A DNA stretch of 64,000 bases, taken from the NCBI GenBank assembly GCA_036924085.1, contig JAVGWX010000005.1:79939547-80003546 (forward strand). Direction: 5' to 3'. The notes beneath the pieces were generated by a model that was given only the letters and a program-made list of their open reading frames with translations, did not search any database and had not been told where the DNA came from. Positions 51,601 through 61,477 of the stretch are shown here, in pieces. This DNA is from Ariolimax columbianus. Its lineage: Eukaryota > Mollusca > Gastropoda > Stylommatophora > Arionidae. The first letter of the stretch is position 1; the number at the start of each line of letters is the position of its first letter. The translations under genes were made by a program, and so were the position numbers.

Positions 51601-53840
51601 CGTTCTCCGTCCAAGCAGCCAGCCAAGCGTATACATACTCAGAGTCCCAGTCACGTGTTGATTTCGAGTTCTTCTGATCATTCCAGATAGAACACATTTT
51701 CTCCCTTCTCCCTAAGTCACTACTAAATCTATCATCCTCTGCACATATACATTTTCGTGACCCACTGTCTCTTCATCGTTCTGTAAACTGTCCATGCCTG
51801 CCCTTATCAACTCAACCCTGTCTCTCGTCATCACTGCGTTGTTCACCACAGATTGTCTAGCTCTTCCGTTACCCCAGACGCCTGCATGTTCCGGGCAGTA
51901 GATCCATGTGATACCTTGTGTACCAAAGTTGTTCAGAAGAGAGTCCTACTCCCTTCTTAGCATGCACCGTTCTATCTTACGGAGCATGCTCTGCGAGTTT
52001 GACAGTATCACTGCGTGTGTCACCGGTTGCGTTAGCAGCCAAGTCAGGACCGCTGTTACCGCTCAATCTCCATCGTCATACTCGATGTGACAGTGGAGTA
52101 GACAGCCGACTTCTCCACCACCTCCTTGCCATTTTGGTAGCCGACGAAACCCTAACCGCACTTGTTTGTATCTCTGCCGGTGGAGCCATCTATGTACATA
52201 ATTGGGTCTTGTGGTCCTGAGTCTTGCTGGATCAGCTTCTGTATTGAAGCCAAGGTCCTAGTGCTGCCCCACTCGCTACACTCTCTGGTCAGTTGTACCC
52301 CCACCCTTGTCAGGCGGCTCTTGTTGCCCCCTTCTACTCATTCACTACCTCTTTCCACTTCTTCCAATGCACATACCCTCATCAGGGAGTCTTCTGCCTC
52401 TGCCATCCATGAACATCCGCGATTAATGCATCTGTCCTTAAATGTATCCAAGTCTTGATGCAAATGGTGGTGTTCGTTGTTGGCAACGTTGGCGTACGCC
52501 TTTACCTGCGCTACATGATGTCGCACCTTGATGCTTGGCAAATCAAGCAGAAATCTCATGGCAGCATGGCAGCATCTTTAGTGCATCCCAGAACTACTCT
52601 CATGGCCTCGTTCTGGATTTTCTCCATTCGATCTACCTGTGTCTGCGACAGCGTGAGAAACCGTAGTCCAGGACAGACAAAACCATCAACAGGAAGAGAG
52701 TCCATGGTTGCATGTCTGTGGCCTCCTTAACAATGATTCCATTGATACCCTTCTTTGCTTTCAGAATAACATTGCCAACATATTTATTGAAAGAGATCCT
52801 ATTATGAATAATGGCTTAGTCGCGCTGCAACAAGTCTGGGCTGGTGGCCGCGTAAGGACGCCCAGACAAGGCCGATCTTGTGCTCCATCTCTCCACCTTC
52901 TGAAACTTGAACTTTCTTAACCCAGTTACAGCGGTGCTGGGTACAAATTCCATTCACAGCACACAAACGTTTGTGAATGTTTCCCATATTTCTTTCTCCG
53001 TCACCCAAAATTAAATTCCAGCTTGTTGTTTGTAACGTGTGTCACACACATGCGTTATTTTAACGAACTACTGCAGCAGCGCTCTCTATCAGAAGGCAAC
53101 CTGTACACTTTCACTTTTCTATCTTTATTCTGAAACGAGAAAAAAACGTGGGTTATTACTTTTTGGGCGACCCTTGAACAACTTGCCAAGTAGGTTGTTC
53201 AGAGGGAAAACCCTTTCTATTTTACCATAAAACGATCACATACGGAACTGCTAGAAACCTTTCGTAGAACCTAGAAACTACACTTAATTATCAGTTGAGA
53301 AATCCTGCTGTGTAACGTGTACTGGTAATTAATGTGAGGTTTTCCTTTTTATTTCGTTTCTTACGTCGTCTCTTTTACCATCATCATCTCATCTCGTTGT
53401 CCCACCAATCATGTGTGTGTGTGTGTATGTGTATGTGTGTGTATGTGTGTATGTGTGTGTGTGCGTGTGTGTATGCGTGCGAATATGATGTGCTATTTTA
53501 AAATTATATCGTTCAAGATCAGGGGCCGGAGTGTATGGTAATTTTCAAATAGCCTCTGAGGGCCGGTTAAAATTGTTGTGTCAAGCCAGTTCTGGTTCGC
53601 GAGTCACAGGTTACCTACTCCTGTTCTACACGCATTTTCTGACAGAACTCAACGACTGACAGACAGTTTCTTACTCCTTCAAGGGGAGCGAATGACGCGG
53701 TGAGGCCCTCCGTCGTCTCGTTCTCCCAGTCCGTGGTGCTATTCGTTGAGTCACCTAGCCTCTTCTCCAGTTCGCTTAGTTCCAGGAACCAGATAGTAGG
53801 CACGATGCACATCAGGTAGATGAAGACGCTTGGACAAAAC
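40824..53840 (-). CDS. TMEM26: TMEM26-like transmembrane protein, 5' end missing
   Basis: Three minus-strand exons (53840-53675, 48733-48524, 41459-40824) join in phase to give the last 336 residues. Segments match vertebrate TMEM26 in order: FCPSVFIYLMCIVPTIWFLE (membrane), an extracellular-type loop with NST and NET glycosylation sites, EQLLLLILILGRWFLPKG (membrane), LTHDQLSQLLLVYIGTAADIVEFF (the most conserved block), LLCIVILGIWSLSLVQFSL (membrane), VYGIVISIFLQDLPFLVLRM (membrane) and NTIVIVLLIYRLIVV (membrane). The C-terminal ~95 residues are Ser/Asn-rich and probably cytoplasmic. The molecular role of TMEM26 is poorly known. By comparison with human TMEM26 about 60 N-terminal residues, with the first membrane segment, should lie in an exon upstream of 53840, probably beyond 64000. 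Introns are filled with transposons and arrays. Confidence 0.88.
41850..42000. repeat. dispersed repeat, copy 1 of a pair
   Basis: GGTACCAATTTACAGCTGG, ACTGGTGCGTGCTCC and AAAACGAGTGCTCTACTGCC align with 44800-44970 (GGTACCCATTTACAGCC, ACCGGTGCGTACCG, AAAGCGAGTGTTCTACCACT). No coding content; family unknown to me. Confidence 0.6.
42401..43821 (+). mobile_element. I-like LINE, 5'-truncated (copy C), with target duplication
   Basis: Plus strand. It starts in the reverse transcriptase thumb (RARERMAIMRKLAG), then VRPVLEYGIAAW, RNase H (HAYTDGSV, AEAEALRAAVEEM, LLTDALAVVTAL, WVPSHCNIQGNEEADRLAKEGA) and the CCHC-like tail (CSCGTGKMTAEHLLQNC). A single in-frame TAA (42693) interrupts an otherwise intact frame ending at 43802. 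(GAA)n tail 43810-43821. Flanks AGATAAGGGTTTA (42388-42400) and AGATAATGGTTTA (43822-43834) are a 13-bp target duplication with one change. It lies in the last intron of the TMEM26-like gene, antisense to it. Confidence 0.92.
44086..44325. repeat. ~38-bp tandem repeat
   Basis: Six copies of a 37-39-bp unit with GTGAAGCCAGTCAGAGACCC and GTCACATCAATGAGTCT. Confidence 0.85.
44537..44780. repeat. 65-bp tandem repeat
   Basis: Nearly four copies of a 65-bp unit (GTTTGTCTCATAGTAGTTAC, ACTACTGTCGGGGAATGTAG, TTACTATACTAAGCCGAG). The last copy is diverged and runs into the dispersed repeat at 44800. Confidence 0.88.
44800..44970. repeat. dispersed repeat, copy 2 of a pair
   Basis: Same orientation as 41850-42000, with longer preserved left part (GGGGCCAATTACTTGCCCCA). 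A short-element origin is likely, but I see no clear pol III box. Confidence 0.55.
44971..45456. other. no recognisable gene (intron)
   Basis: Intronic sequence of the TMEM26-like gene; nothing recognised. Confidence 0.4.
45457..45676. repeat. (CT)n-rich microsatellite
   Basis: CT runs broken by TTTCTCTCAC; the Leu/Ser frames across it are low complexity. Confidence 0.95.
45783..45915 (+). repeat. ACAA-tailed SINE-like repeat, 3' part (copy 4)
   Basis: AGCACGCTCGAGATGTGAGC, AGCTACTGCAACCCGACC, GTCAGCATTTCACAACAAC align with the second half of copy 2. The 33-bp array starts about 30 bp after its tail. Confidence 0.7.
45946..47740. repeat. long 33-bp minisatellite in TMEM26-like intron
   Basis: About 54 copies of a 33-bp unit (GACTGACCAGACAGTGGACA, GTGATGGGATGAA). 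The first 0.6 kb is regular; after 46930 a variant with GATGATGTGTATGCT appears and copies become diverged. Since 33 is a multiple of three, frames of 202 and 257 codons stay open on opposite strands; they are repeat artefacts. Confidence 0.95.
47832..48035 (+). repeat. ACAA-tailed SINE-like repeat, copy 3
   Basis: GTAATTAGTGAGCG-type core (TTAGTGAGCGTCACGCAGAT), AGCACGCTCGGGATATGAGG, ACTACAACCCTCCACTTAGT, TTTGCTCATTGTGGGCATTA. Its ACGACAACAACACC tail continues straight into the microsatellite at 48036. Confidence 0.8.
48036..48492. repeat. (ACAACA/ACGACA)n microsatellite
   Basis: About 450 bp of CAA triplets with CGA, TGA and AAA variants. It gives poly-Gln, Asn or Thr frames on one strand and Leu/Val frames on the other. 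It grows out of the tail of the ACAA-type repeat. It ends 32 bp short of the TMEM26-like exon at 48524. Confidence 0.95.
48524..48733 (-). CDS. TMEM26: TMEM26-like middle exon
   Basis: Minus strand. The acceptor GATTTTGTCTTTAG precedes 48733; the donor AAA|GTAAGA follows 48524. 70 codons, phase 0 to 0. It encodes WIRTLEQLLLLILILGRWF and the family core HDQLSQLLLVYIGTAADIVEF. Confidence 0.92.
49045..49255. repeat. 26-bp tandem repeat
   Basis: Eight or nine copies of a 26-bp AT-rich unit (GAGAGATTAAATAAAAGAAT, TTATAG); diverged copies extend back to about 48900. Confidence 0.85.
49256..50207. other. no recognisable gene (intron)
   Basis: AT-rich intron sequence. An 81-codon frame at 49735-49980 has no exon borders or motif. 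Confidence 0.4.
50210..51127 (-). mobile_element. mariner-like element, internally deleted and decayed
   Basis: Minus strand. 51062-50700 encodes a transposase-like VQKKARHMCSDVKVMFTVFFD; 50450-50260 encodes LKGTQFESREDIMRSTTTQV, IPKVAFLK and HGEYFEGD, the usual end of mariner transposases. Stops, frameshifts and a short middle leave no complete catalytic domain. Terminal inverted repeats are still visible (CGATGTGTGTTAAAAAAGAA at the left, the reverse of CGAGATCTGTTCAAAAAGTA at the right), with a TA before the left one. Confidence 0.8.
51180..51390 (-). mobile_element. second mariner-like fragment, 3' end
   Basis: Preceded by TA, it starts with an inverted-repeat-like CGAGGGTTGTTCATAAAGTT. 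Minus-strand translation of 51380-51300 gives RKAMHARVSCWRKMVEMDGDYVEK, the C-terminus of another mariner subfamily. The rest of the element is absent. Confidence 0.65.
51760..52880 (-). mobile_element. LINE remnant with RNase H, second family
   Basis: Minus strand. 52830-52600 encodes the reverse transcriptase end (VLSVLDYGFLTLSQTQVDRM, KIQNEAMRVVLGCTKD), 52560-52340 LLDLPSIKVRHHVAQVKAYA and RGCSWMAEAEDSLMRVC. 52205-51800 is a broken RNase H: MYIDGSTG, SSMTMEIE, an ILSNSQ-like stretch, then WIYCPGHAGVWGNGRADNL. Frameshifts are many. It differs from the GAA-tailed family. It lies in the intron between the TMEM26-like middle and upstream exons. Confidence 0.75.
53412..53485. repeat. (GT)n microsatellite
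   Basis: GT dinucleotides broken by GTAT and GC. Confidence 0.9.
53675..53840 (-). CDS. TMEM26: TMEM26-like upstream exon (first visible)
   Basis: Minus strand. The acceptor CAACTCTCTCCTCAG precedes 53840; the donor GGA|GTAAGA follows 53675. The first G completes a split codon (Trp in human TMEM26), then 55 codons. It encodes the FCPSVFIYLMCIVPTIWFLE membrane segment and a loop with two N-glycosylation sequons. Confidence 0.88.
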
Positions 53841-54062
53841 CTGAGGAGAGAGTTGTAGAAATATTAAATGATACATATACATGCTTCTTCTTTATTGTTT
53901 AATCATATTCTTTTCTTTGTTTTTGCTATTCTGCCTCGTGTTATCTTACTGTTATTATATTTGTGATTGATCTTCGTCCTTTTGTTCTAATTCATTTTTC
54001 ACTTATTCTTGATCTGGGGGCTAAGATACAGCAATGCATGCGATGACAGCAGCCAGTGACTC

Positions 54063-54305
54063 TTAGCTGGCTGCATGAAACCAGGGTCAGCGAAACATAG
54101 CTGGCTGCATGAAACCAGGGTCAGCGAAACATAGCTGGATACTTGCATCAGGGCCAGCGAATCATAGCTGGATACTTGCATCAGGGCCAGCGAATCATAG
54201 CTGGATACTTGCATCAGGGCCAGCGAATCATAGCTGGATACTTGCATCAGGGCCAGCGAATCATAGCTGGATACTTGCATCAGGGCCAGCGAACCATAGC
54301 TTACC
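54063..54305. repeat. 33-bp minisatellite
   Basis: About seven copies of a 33-bp unit (GGATACTTGCATCAGGGCCA, GCGAATCATAGCT); the first two are variants with GAAACCAGGGTCAGCGAAAC. The core resembles part of the fold-back repeat at 17085-17125. Frames open on both strands are artefacts. Confidence 0.88.
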
Positions 54306-54584
54306 AAAACCCTCTTCGGTCTTCATGTGGCGGCTCTGAAAACATGCTGCACTAGTCACTAAAGAAGTCTGACCAAAGAATAGGGATAGCAGTTGGAAGG
54401 CAAACTCAGAACTAAAAAAGACCAGCTGAAATGTGTCAGCTCATAACTGTATCATCAAACTCAATGACCATTTTCTTCATTGCACCACTTTCAGCATTCC
54501 CTACCGAGGATGATGATAAGTAGACGGTAACCTCTTTTTTCCCCGCTAATGAAAATGAGTTCCTTAACTTTGATTATAGTCTCA

Positions 54585-55173
54585 TCGTATCAATAGGCCG
54601 GACGACAGCCCTGGCTTCTATTCTAGAACATGGCATACCACCTCCACTCCAGACTTGGCCTTCTCCACGGGGGATATTCCCCACAAAATATATCGTCAGG
54701 TGCTCGACCAACTGGCAGGTAGCGACCACAGGCCAATTAGGCTAGAGATTGATATGGAAGTAGGCCTCCAGGAAATAAAACCGCTGCCACGTTGGAACTA
54801 CAAACGAGCCGACTGGGACAGATTTGCAATGCTGACAGATGGACTGTGTGAAACTATAAACACACGAAATAACAATATGAAACCTATGGTGGAAAGCCTG
54901 AGCAAAGCAATACTGCAAGCAGCCACCGAAACCATCTTAAGAGGGGCAAGGAAAAACTACAATCCATATTGGAATCATGAACTGCAGAAAGCGGAGGATA
55001 AAGTCTCAAATGCTAGGAACATAGCAGAGAGAGAGAGAGAGAGCAATCTATGGAAGCAAATATCGCCCTCAAGGCCATCACTGCGAAATACAAAAGAATA
55101 CTGAACCAAATAACAAGGGACTGCTGGAAACAAAAAAAAAACAGAAAGCTCCAATCTAGATAAAGAAGGGAAC
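54585..55173 (+). mobile_element. I-like LINE copy D, 5' part
   Basis: Plus strand. It starts within the endonuclease (RTWHTTSTPDLAFST, then QLAGSDHRPIRLEI, which keeps the catalytic SDH) and continues into the linker (PRWNYKRADWDRFA, YNPYWNHELQKAED). It breaks at 55173, where copy E was inserted, and resumes at 58826. A stop at 55102 and frameshifts show decay. Confidence 0.88.
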
Positions 55174-58100
55174 TTCTTCTTCTTCTTCTTCTGCGTACAC
55201 AGTCAGACAGTAACCATTATTTTCTCGAAAAAAGCGGCGGTCATCCTGAGACTCTCGCCACTACCATACAGCTTGTCTTGCAGTTCCACTGGCAATGGCC
55301 ACATCTGCTCTCTCTGATCCTCGTATGTCGGGCAGTTCTGCAGCAGATGTTCAGTGGTCATTTTACCAGTACCGCACGGGCATTCGTCGGTACACCCTAT
55401 CTTCAGTTTGTTGAATAGGTGGTACCTCAGTCTGTTGTGGCCAGTGCGAAGTCTGAAGACAACGACCTGCTCTCTTCGGTTCAACTGGTAATAGGCATCG
55501 TTTTTGGTGTAACCAGTATGTTCGGTTTCCCATTTGTTCATGTATCTGGCTTTGATAAGCCGTTTTGACTCTTCGTACCTCATACTGGTATCTGTTTGTG
55601 GTAGCCTTGCACCTTCTTTTGCCAGTCTGTCTGCCTCCTCGTTGCCTAGGATGTTGCAGTGTGACGGAACCCACTGTACCACCACCCTTTTTGGTGCGGA
55701 CTGCTGGCACAGTTTGCAGAGTGCTGCTCTTAAGTCATTAAGCTCAGTGTTCTTCTGGCTTTTTAGCGCTGTGACTACTTCGAGAGCATCTGTCAGCAAG
55801 ACTATATGGCTCTCATTTTCACTGTGTGTTGCCATTTCTTCCACTGCCGCCCTCAGTGCCTCTGCCTCTGCTCTGAAATTGCTTGTGTACTTACCAGTAG
55901 CGAATGACAGTGTTATATTTCTGCCATTTGGTAGGTTCAGGAATGCTCCTGCCCCTCCGTTCTGTGTAGTGTTTGTTACAGAACCGTCGGTGTATGCATG
56001 GGTCCAGTCCATGCTTGGGTAGCTTTTCGTTATGAAGCTTAGGGTAGTGTCTCTCCTTTCTTTCTCACTCTGGCAGTTTTTGTTTGCAATACCTGGTATA
56101 TTTTCTACCACCTCTGGAAATATATCCTGCCTCCAAGTAGGTTTTCGTACAGTAGTGATGGGTTTTGGTGTTGTTAGTGCGTTTATGGGATCTTCGTGCA
56201 TCTTTGCTTTGGCTATTTCTGCAAAGTTTCTCCGCTTCAGTTTCCCATTTCCCAAATTGTTTAGTCTATGGTACATTGGATGGTCCGTCAGTCTTCGGAG
56301 TTTCTCTGACTGCAGCTGGGCTCTGCAGTCTCTTCTATCGGTCATGGATTGCAGTTTTGTAATCTTTTCAAGTTCTACAATTGGCGTTGACTTCATGCCA
56401 CCTGTTATAATTCTCATGGCTTGGTTTTGAAGTTTGTTAACTTTATCGAAGTTCGCCTTCGCTGCTGTTGTCCATGCCGCAATGCCATACTCGAGAACTG
56501 GTCTCACTCTTCCAGTGTACAGTTTCTTTAGTATGCCTTCGTCTGCTCCCCAGCTTGTGCCAGCAAGTTTCCTCATGATCGCCATTCTTTCTCTGGCTTT
56601 CATTCGGTTTCTCTCAATCTGACTTTTCCATGTCATGCGCCGATCAAATGTGACTCCCAGATAGGTTGGGTTGTCGTTTGGCTGCAGGATTTTGCCATTT
56701 AGGCTTAATTTGGTACTTTGGGGTTTTAATGAGAGCGAGAATATTGTGCACGTGGTTTTCTCCTCGTTTATTTTGACCAGCCATGAGTTCGCCCACTCTT
56801 CCAGCGATGTTAGGGCCGTTTGCATCCGATTTCTTGCTATGGTGAGATTCTTTTCAGAGGTCCACATAGCCAGATCGTCTGCAAACATTGAGCTATGGAC
56901 TCTTCTTGGTATATTCTCTGTAATATCGTTTATATATACCAGAAAGAGTGTGGGTGACAGTACTCCCCCTTGGGGTACTCCCTGCTCGAGTGTCACCTTT
57001 TTGCTCATCTGCCCTTGTACTTGGACTCTGGCCGTTCTTTGTTTGAGGTAGTGGTTGATCCACTTGTACATCTTCCCACAGACATCACTTCTTCTCAGCT
57101 TGACTCTAAGTCCATCCTTCCAGACTTTGTCAAATGCCTTTTCCAGATCCACCCAAACAGCTACTGTGTGCTTCTGTGCCTGGTAGGCATCTTCTATCTC
57201 CTGGGCTATGAGGATGACCTGGTCCTCAGTGGATCTGTGCTGTCTAAAGCCGGCTTGCTGTGGAATTAGTATTATTTTTTCTTCCAGATGCCACATCAGT
57301 CTGGTGTTTATCATCCGTTCCATCAGCTTGCCGACACAGCTCAGTAGGCTTATGGGCCTGTATCCATTCGGATCTGTTTTATCCTTTCCTGTTTTTGGTA
57401 CTGGTACCAGTATTGCATCTTTCCATGCCTGGGGTACAATACCCCTTTTCCAGCTTTGGTTCAGGACTGATAGTAGTTTTTTCTTCGCTGTTTGGCCCAG
57501 CCCCATCAGCATTTCGTTTGTTATCCCGTCTTTTCCGGGAGATTTCCTTTTCTTTAGTGTTCTCATAGCCTCTTCCATTTCGCGCATGGTTAGTTTGGCC
57601 ATCATGTGCTCTTCAGGAGCCGTATTTATGTTTTCGTGTCCCTTTAGCTCTTCGCTAATGTCTGTATGCTTATCTGCAGGGACCTCGATGTGGTTTGCTC
57701 TGGCATAGTGATCGACAAAGGCGTTTGCGGCTTTCTTACCTGTGATCAAGTTCTCGCCCTGCTTGATAGTAATTGTTTTATTTGACGGGGTTTCGCCATT
57801 CATGGCTCTGACTAGCTTCCATAGCTTGTTCCCTTCTTTGTCCAGGTTTAAACTTTCCGTTTTATTTTTCCAACTTTCTCTTGCTGTTTGCTTGAGAGTG
57901 TGTTTGTACTTCGCCGTGGCGGCTTTGAGGGCAATGTTTGCCTCCATGGATTTTTCTCGTTCTGCCACGTTCCTAGCATTTGTTACTGCATCTTCCACTT
58001 TCTGTAACTCATCATTCCAGTAGGGCTTATAGTTTTTCCTAGCTCCTCTTGGGATGGTTTCAGTGGCGGCTTGCATTATTGCCTTGCTTAGGCTCTCTAC

Positions 58101-58836
58101 CATGGGCTTCATTTTGGTGTTTCGTGTGTTGATGGTTTCACACAGCCCATCTGTCAGGATTGCAAATCTGTCCCAGTCGGCTCGTTTGTAGTTCCAACGT
58201 GGGAGCGGTTTTGTTTCCTGTGGGCCTACTTCCATGTCAATGGTTAGCCTGATCGGCCTGTGGTCGCTACCTGCCAGTTGGTTTAGCACCTGGCGGTCTA
58301 TTTTATAGTGTATGTCCTGTGTGGAGAAGGCCAAATCTGGAGTCGAGGTGGTATGCCATGTTCTTGAATAGAAGCTAGGGCTATCCTCCGGCCTATTGAT
58401 TAGGGAGAGATTTGCATCTATCTCCCAATCTTCCACTTCGTCACCTCTGCTGTCTGTGTCAGAGTAGCCCCATCTCTCCGAGTGGCTGTTGAAATCTCCA
58501 ACTACTATGCAGTTGGAGTCTCTGACCTCCATACTCGAGAGCGATAGGTCTCTGTTTGGTGGTCCGTACAGATTGAAAATGCGGAGCTTCGTCTCTTGAG
58601 CAATTATGTCAACTCCTACAATTTCTGCTTGTCCGGTGTGATCGACAGGTACCGCGCTACTCGGTATGCTGTTTCTGGTCAGTATCAGGACCCCTCCTTT
58701 GTGGCCTTCTCTATCTAGACGGAAGGTCTGGTATCCTCTGATTGAGAATTTATGGTTATTGTTGAGGTGCGTTTCCTGGATACATGCCACGTCAATCTTA
58801 CCTTCATGCAGGTGGTGTGTTAGGGAAGAAGGGAAC
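55163..58836 (-). mobile_element. I-like LINE copy E, long open frame, with target duplication
   Basis: The youngest-looking copy. The insert spans 55174-58825 and is flanked by AAGAAGGGAAC at 55163-55173 and 58826-58836. The minus-strand frame (58949-55203) is open for 1248 codons; about the first 42 belong to copy D read antisense, so the element's own part is roughly 1206 residues. Order: endonuclease (CIQETHL, VVGDFNSHSERW, SDHRPI), reverse transcriptase (AVWVDLEKAFDKVW, GVPQGGVLSPTLF, the catalytic MFADD near residue 688, YLGVTFDRRMTW), RNase H (HAYTDGSV near 986, AEAEALRAAVEEM, LLTDAL, WVPSHCNILGNEEADRL near 1098) and a CCHC-like end (CPCGTGKMTTEHLLQNC). The (GAA)n tail reads as TTC from 55174. 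The endonuclease start and any first ORF are missing, so it is 5'-truncated and probably not autonomous. Confidence 0.93.
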
Positions 58837-61477
58837 AAACTATGGAATTTAGTCAGAGCCATGAATGACGAAACACCATCAAATAAACAAATTACCATCA
58901 AGCAGGGCGACAACATGCTTACCGGAAAAAAAGCAGCAAACGCCTTCATAGAACATTATGTCAGAGCAAACCACATTGATAACCCTACAGACAGGCACAC
59001 AGACATCAGTGAAGAACAAAAGAGCCACGACAACATCAATATGGCACCAGAGGAGCACATGATGGCAAAACTAACAATGAATGAAATGAATGAGGCCATG
59101 AGAACTCTAAAGAAAAAGAAATCGCCCGGAAAATATGGGGTAACAAATGAAATGCTGATGGGGTTGGGCCAAACAGCAAAGAGGAAGTTACTATCAGTCC
59201 TGAACCAAAGCTGGAAAAGGGGAATTGTACCGCAGGAATGGAAAGATGCTGTACTTATACCAGTACAAAAGAAAGAAAAAGATAATACAGACACAAATGG
59301 ATACTGGCCTATCAGTCCACTGAGCTGTATAGGTAAACTGATGGAGCGTATGATAAACACCAGACTGATGTGGCATCTGGAAGAAAAACACATATTAATT
59401 CCACAGCAAGCAGGATTTAGACAACACAGATCCACTGAGGACCATATCACTCTCATAGCACAGGAAATAGAGGATGCTTACCAAGAGAAAAAGCATACAT
59501 TATCGGTTTGGGTGGATCTAGAGAAGGCATTTGACAAGGTGTGGTAAGAGGGACTTAAAGTCAAGCTACAAAGAAGTGAAGTTTCTGGAAAAATGTACAG
59601 ATGGATCAGCCACTATCTCGAAAACAGAAACGCCAGATTTCAAGTACAAGGGCAGATGAGCAAAAAGGTGACACTGGAGCAAGGAGTACCCCAAGGGGGG
59701 GGGGGGGGGTACTGTCACCCACACTTTTTCTGGTGTATATAAACAACATCATAGAGAATATACCAAGAAGAGTCCATAGCTCTATATTTGCAGACGATCT
59801 GGCATGTGGACCTCTGAAAAAAACCTCACCGTAGCAAACAATCGGATGCAGCAGGCCCTAACATCGTTGGAGGAGTGGGCGAAATCATGGCTGGTCAAAA
59901 TAAAAGAAGAAAAAACAACATGTACGATATTCTCGCTTTCAAATAAACCACAGGACACCAAAATAAGTCTTAACGGCAAATATCTGCGGCCAAACGACAA
60001 CCCAAACTACTTGGGAGTCACATTTGATCGGCGCATGACATGGAAAAGTTAGATCGAGAGAAACCGAATGAGAGCCAGACAAAGCATAGCAATCATGAGG
60101 AAACGTGCTAGCACAAGCTGGGGAGCAGACGAAGGCATACTAAAGAAACTGTACACTAGAAGAGTGAGACCAGTTCTCGAGTATGGCATTGCGGCATGGA
60201 CAACAGCAGCAAAGGCGAACTTTGATAAAATTAGCAAACTTCAAAACCAAGCCATGCGAGTTATAACAGGAGGCATGAAGTCAACGCCAATTGTAGAACT
60301 TGAAAAGATTACAAATCTGCAATCCATTACCGATAGAAGAGACTGCAGAGTCGAGCTGCAGTCAGAGAAGCTCCGAAGACTGACCGACCATCCAATGCAC
60401 CAGAGACTAAAGAATTTGGGAAATGGGAAACTAAAGCGGAGAAACTTTGCAGAAATAGCCAAAGCAAAGATGCACGAAGATCCCATAAACCCACTAACAA
60501 CACCAAAACCCATCACTACTGTACGAAAACCTACCTGGAGGCAGGATATATTTCCAGAGGTGGTAGAAAATATACCAGGTATTGGAAACAAAAACTGCCA
60601 GACTGAAAAAGAAAGGAGAGATACTACCCTAAGCTTCATAACGAAAAGCTACCCAAGCATGGACTGGACCCATGCATACACCGACGGTTCTGTAACAAAC
60701 ACAACACAGAACGGAGGGGCAGGAGCATTCCTGAACCTACCAAATGGCAGAAAAATAACACTGTCATTCGCTACTGGTAAGTACACAAGCGATTTCAGAG
60801 CGGAGACAGAGGCACTGAGGGCGGCAGTGGAAGAAATGGTGACACACAGTGAAAATGAAAGCCATATAGTCCTGCTTACAGATGCTCTCGCCGAAGACAC
60901 AGCGCTAATAAGCCGGAAAAACACTGAGCTTAATGACTTAAGAGCAGCACTCTGCAAACTGTGCCAGCAGTCCGCACCAAAAAGGGTAGTGGTACAGTGG
61001 GTCCCATCACACTGCAACATCCAAGGCAACGAGGAGGCAGACAGACTGGCAAAAGAAGGTGCAAGACTACCACAAACAGATACCAGTATGACGTACGAAG
61101 AGTCAAAACGGCTTATCAAAGCCAGATACATGACCAAATGGGAAACCGAACATACTGATGCCTATTACCAGTTGAACCGAAGAGAGCAGGTCGTTGTCTT
61201 CAGACTTCGCACTGGCCACAATAGACTGAGGTACCACCTATTCAACAAATTGAAGATAGGGTGTACCGACGAATGCCCGTGCGGTACTGGTAAAATGACC
61301 GCTGAACATCTGCTGCAGAACTGACCGACATACGAGGATCAGAGAGAGCAGATGTGGCCATCACCAGTGGAACTACAAGACAAGCTCTATGGCAGTGGCG
61401 ACAGCCTCAGGATGACCGCCGCTTTTTTCGAAAAAATAATGGTTACTGTCTGACTGCGTACGCAGAAGAAGAAGAAG
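58826..61477 (+). mobile_element. I-like LINE copy D, 3' part
   Basis: Continuation of 54585-55173: NKLWNLVRAMNDETPSNK, the KKKSPGKYGVTNEMLMGLG region, reverse transcriptase (SVWVDLEKAFDKVW then a stop at 59545), a frameshift in a G run (59695-59710), the catalytic region FADD with another shift near 59800, RNase H (HAYTDGSV, but AETEALRAAVEEM and LLTDALAEDTAL) and CCHC-like CPCGTGKMTAEHLLQN with a stop for the following Cys (61322). Its tail is (GAA)n at 61459-61477. Clearly a pseudogene. Confidence 0.92.

Noticed and set aside
55534..58023. Plus-strand frames of 90-166 codons
   Set aside because: Antisense shadows of LINE copy E.
58837..58949. First ~42 codons of the 1248-codon minus-strand frame as the LINE N-terminus
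   Set aside because: They are the antisense of copy D beyond the 11-bp target duplication, so the frame start is accidental.
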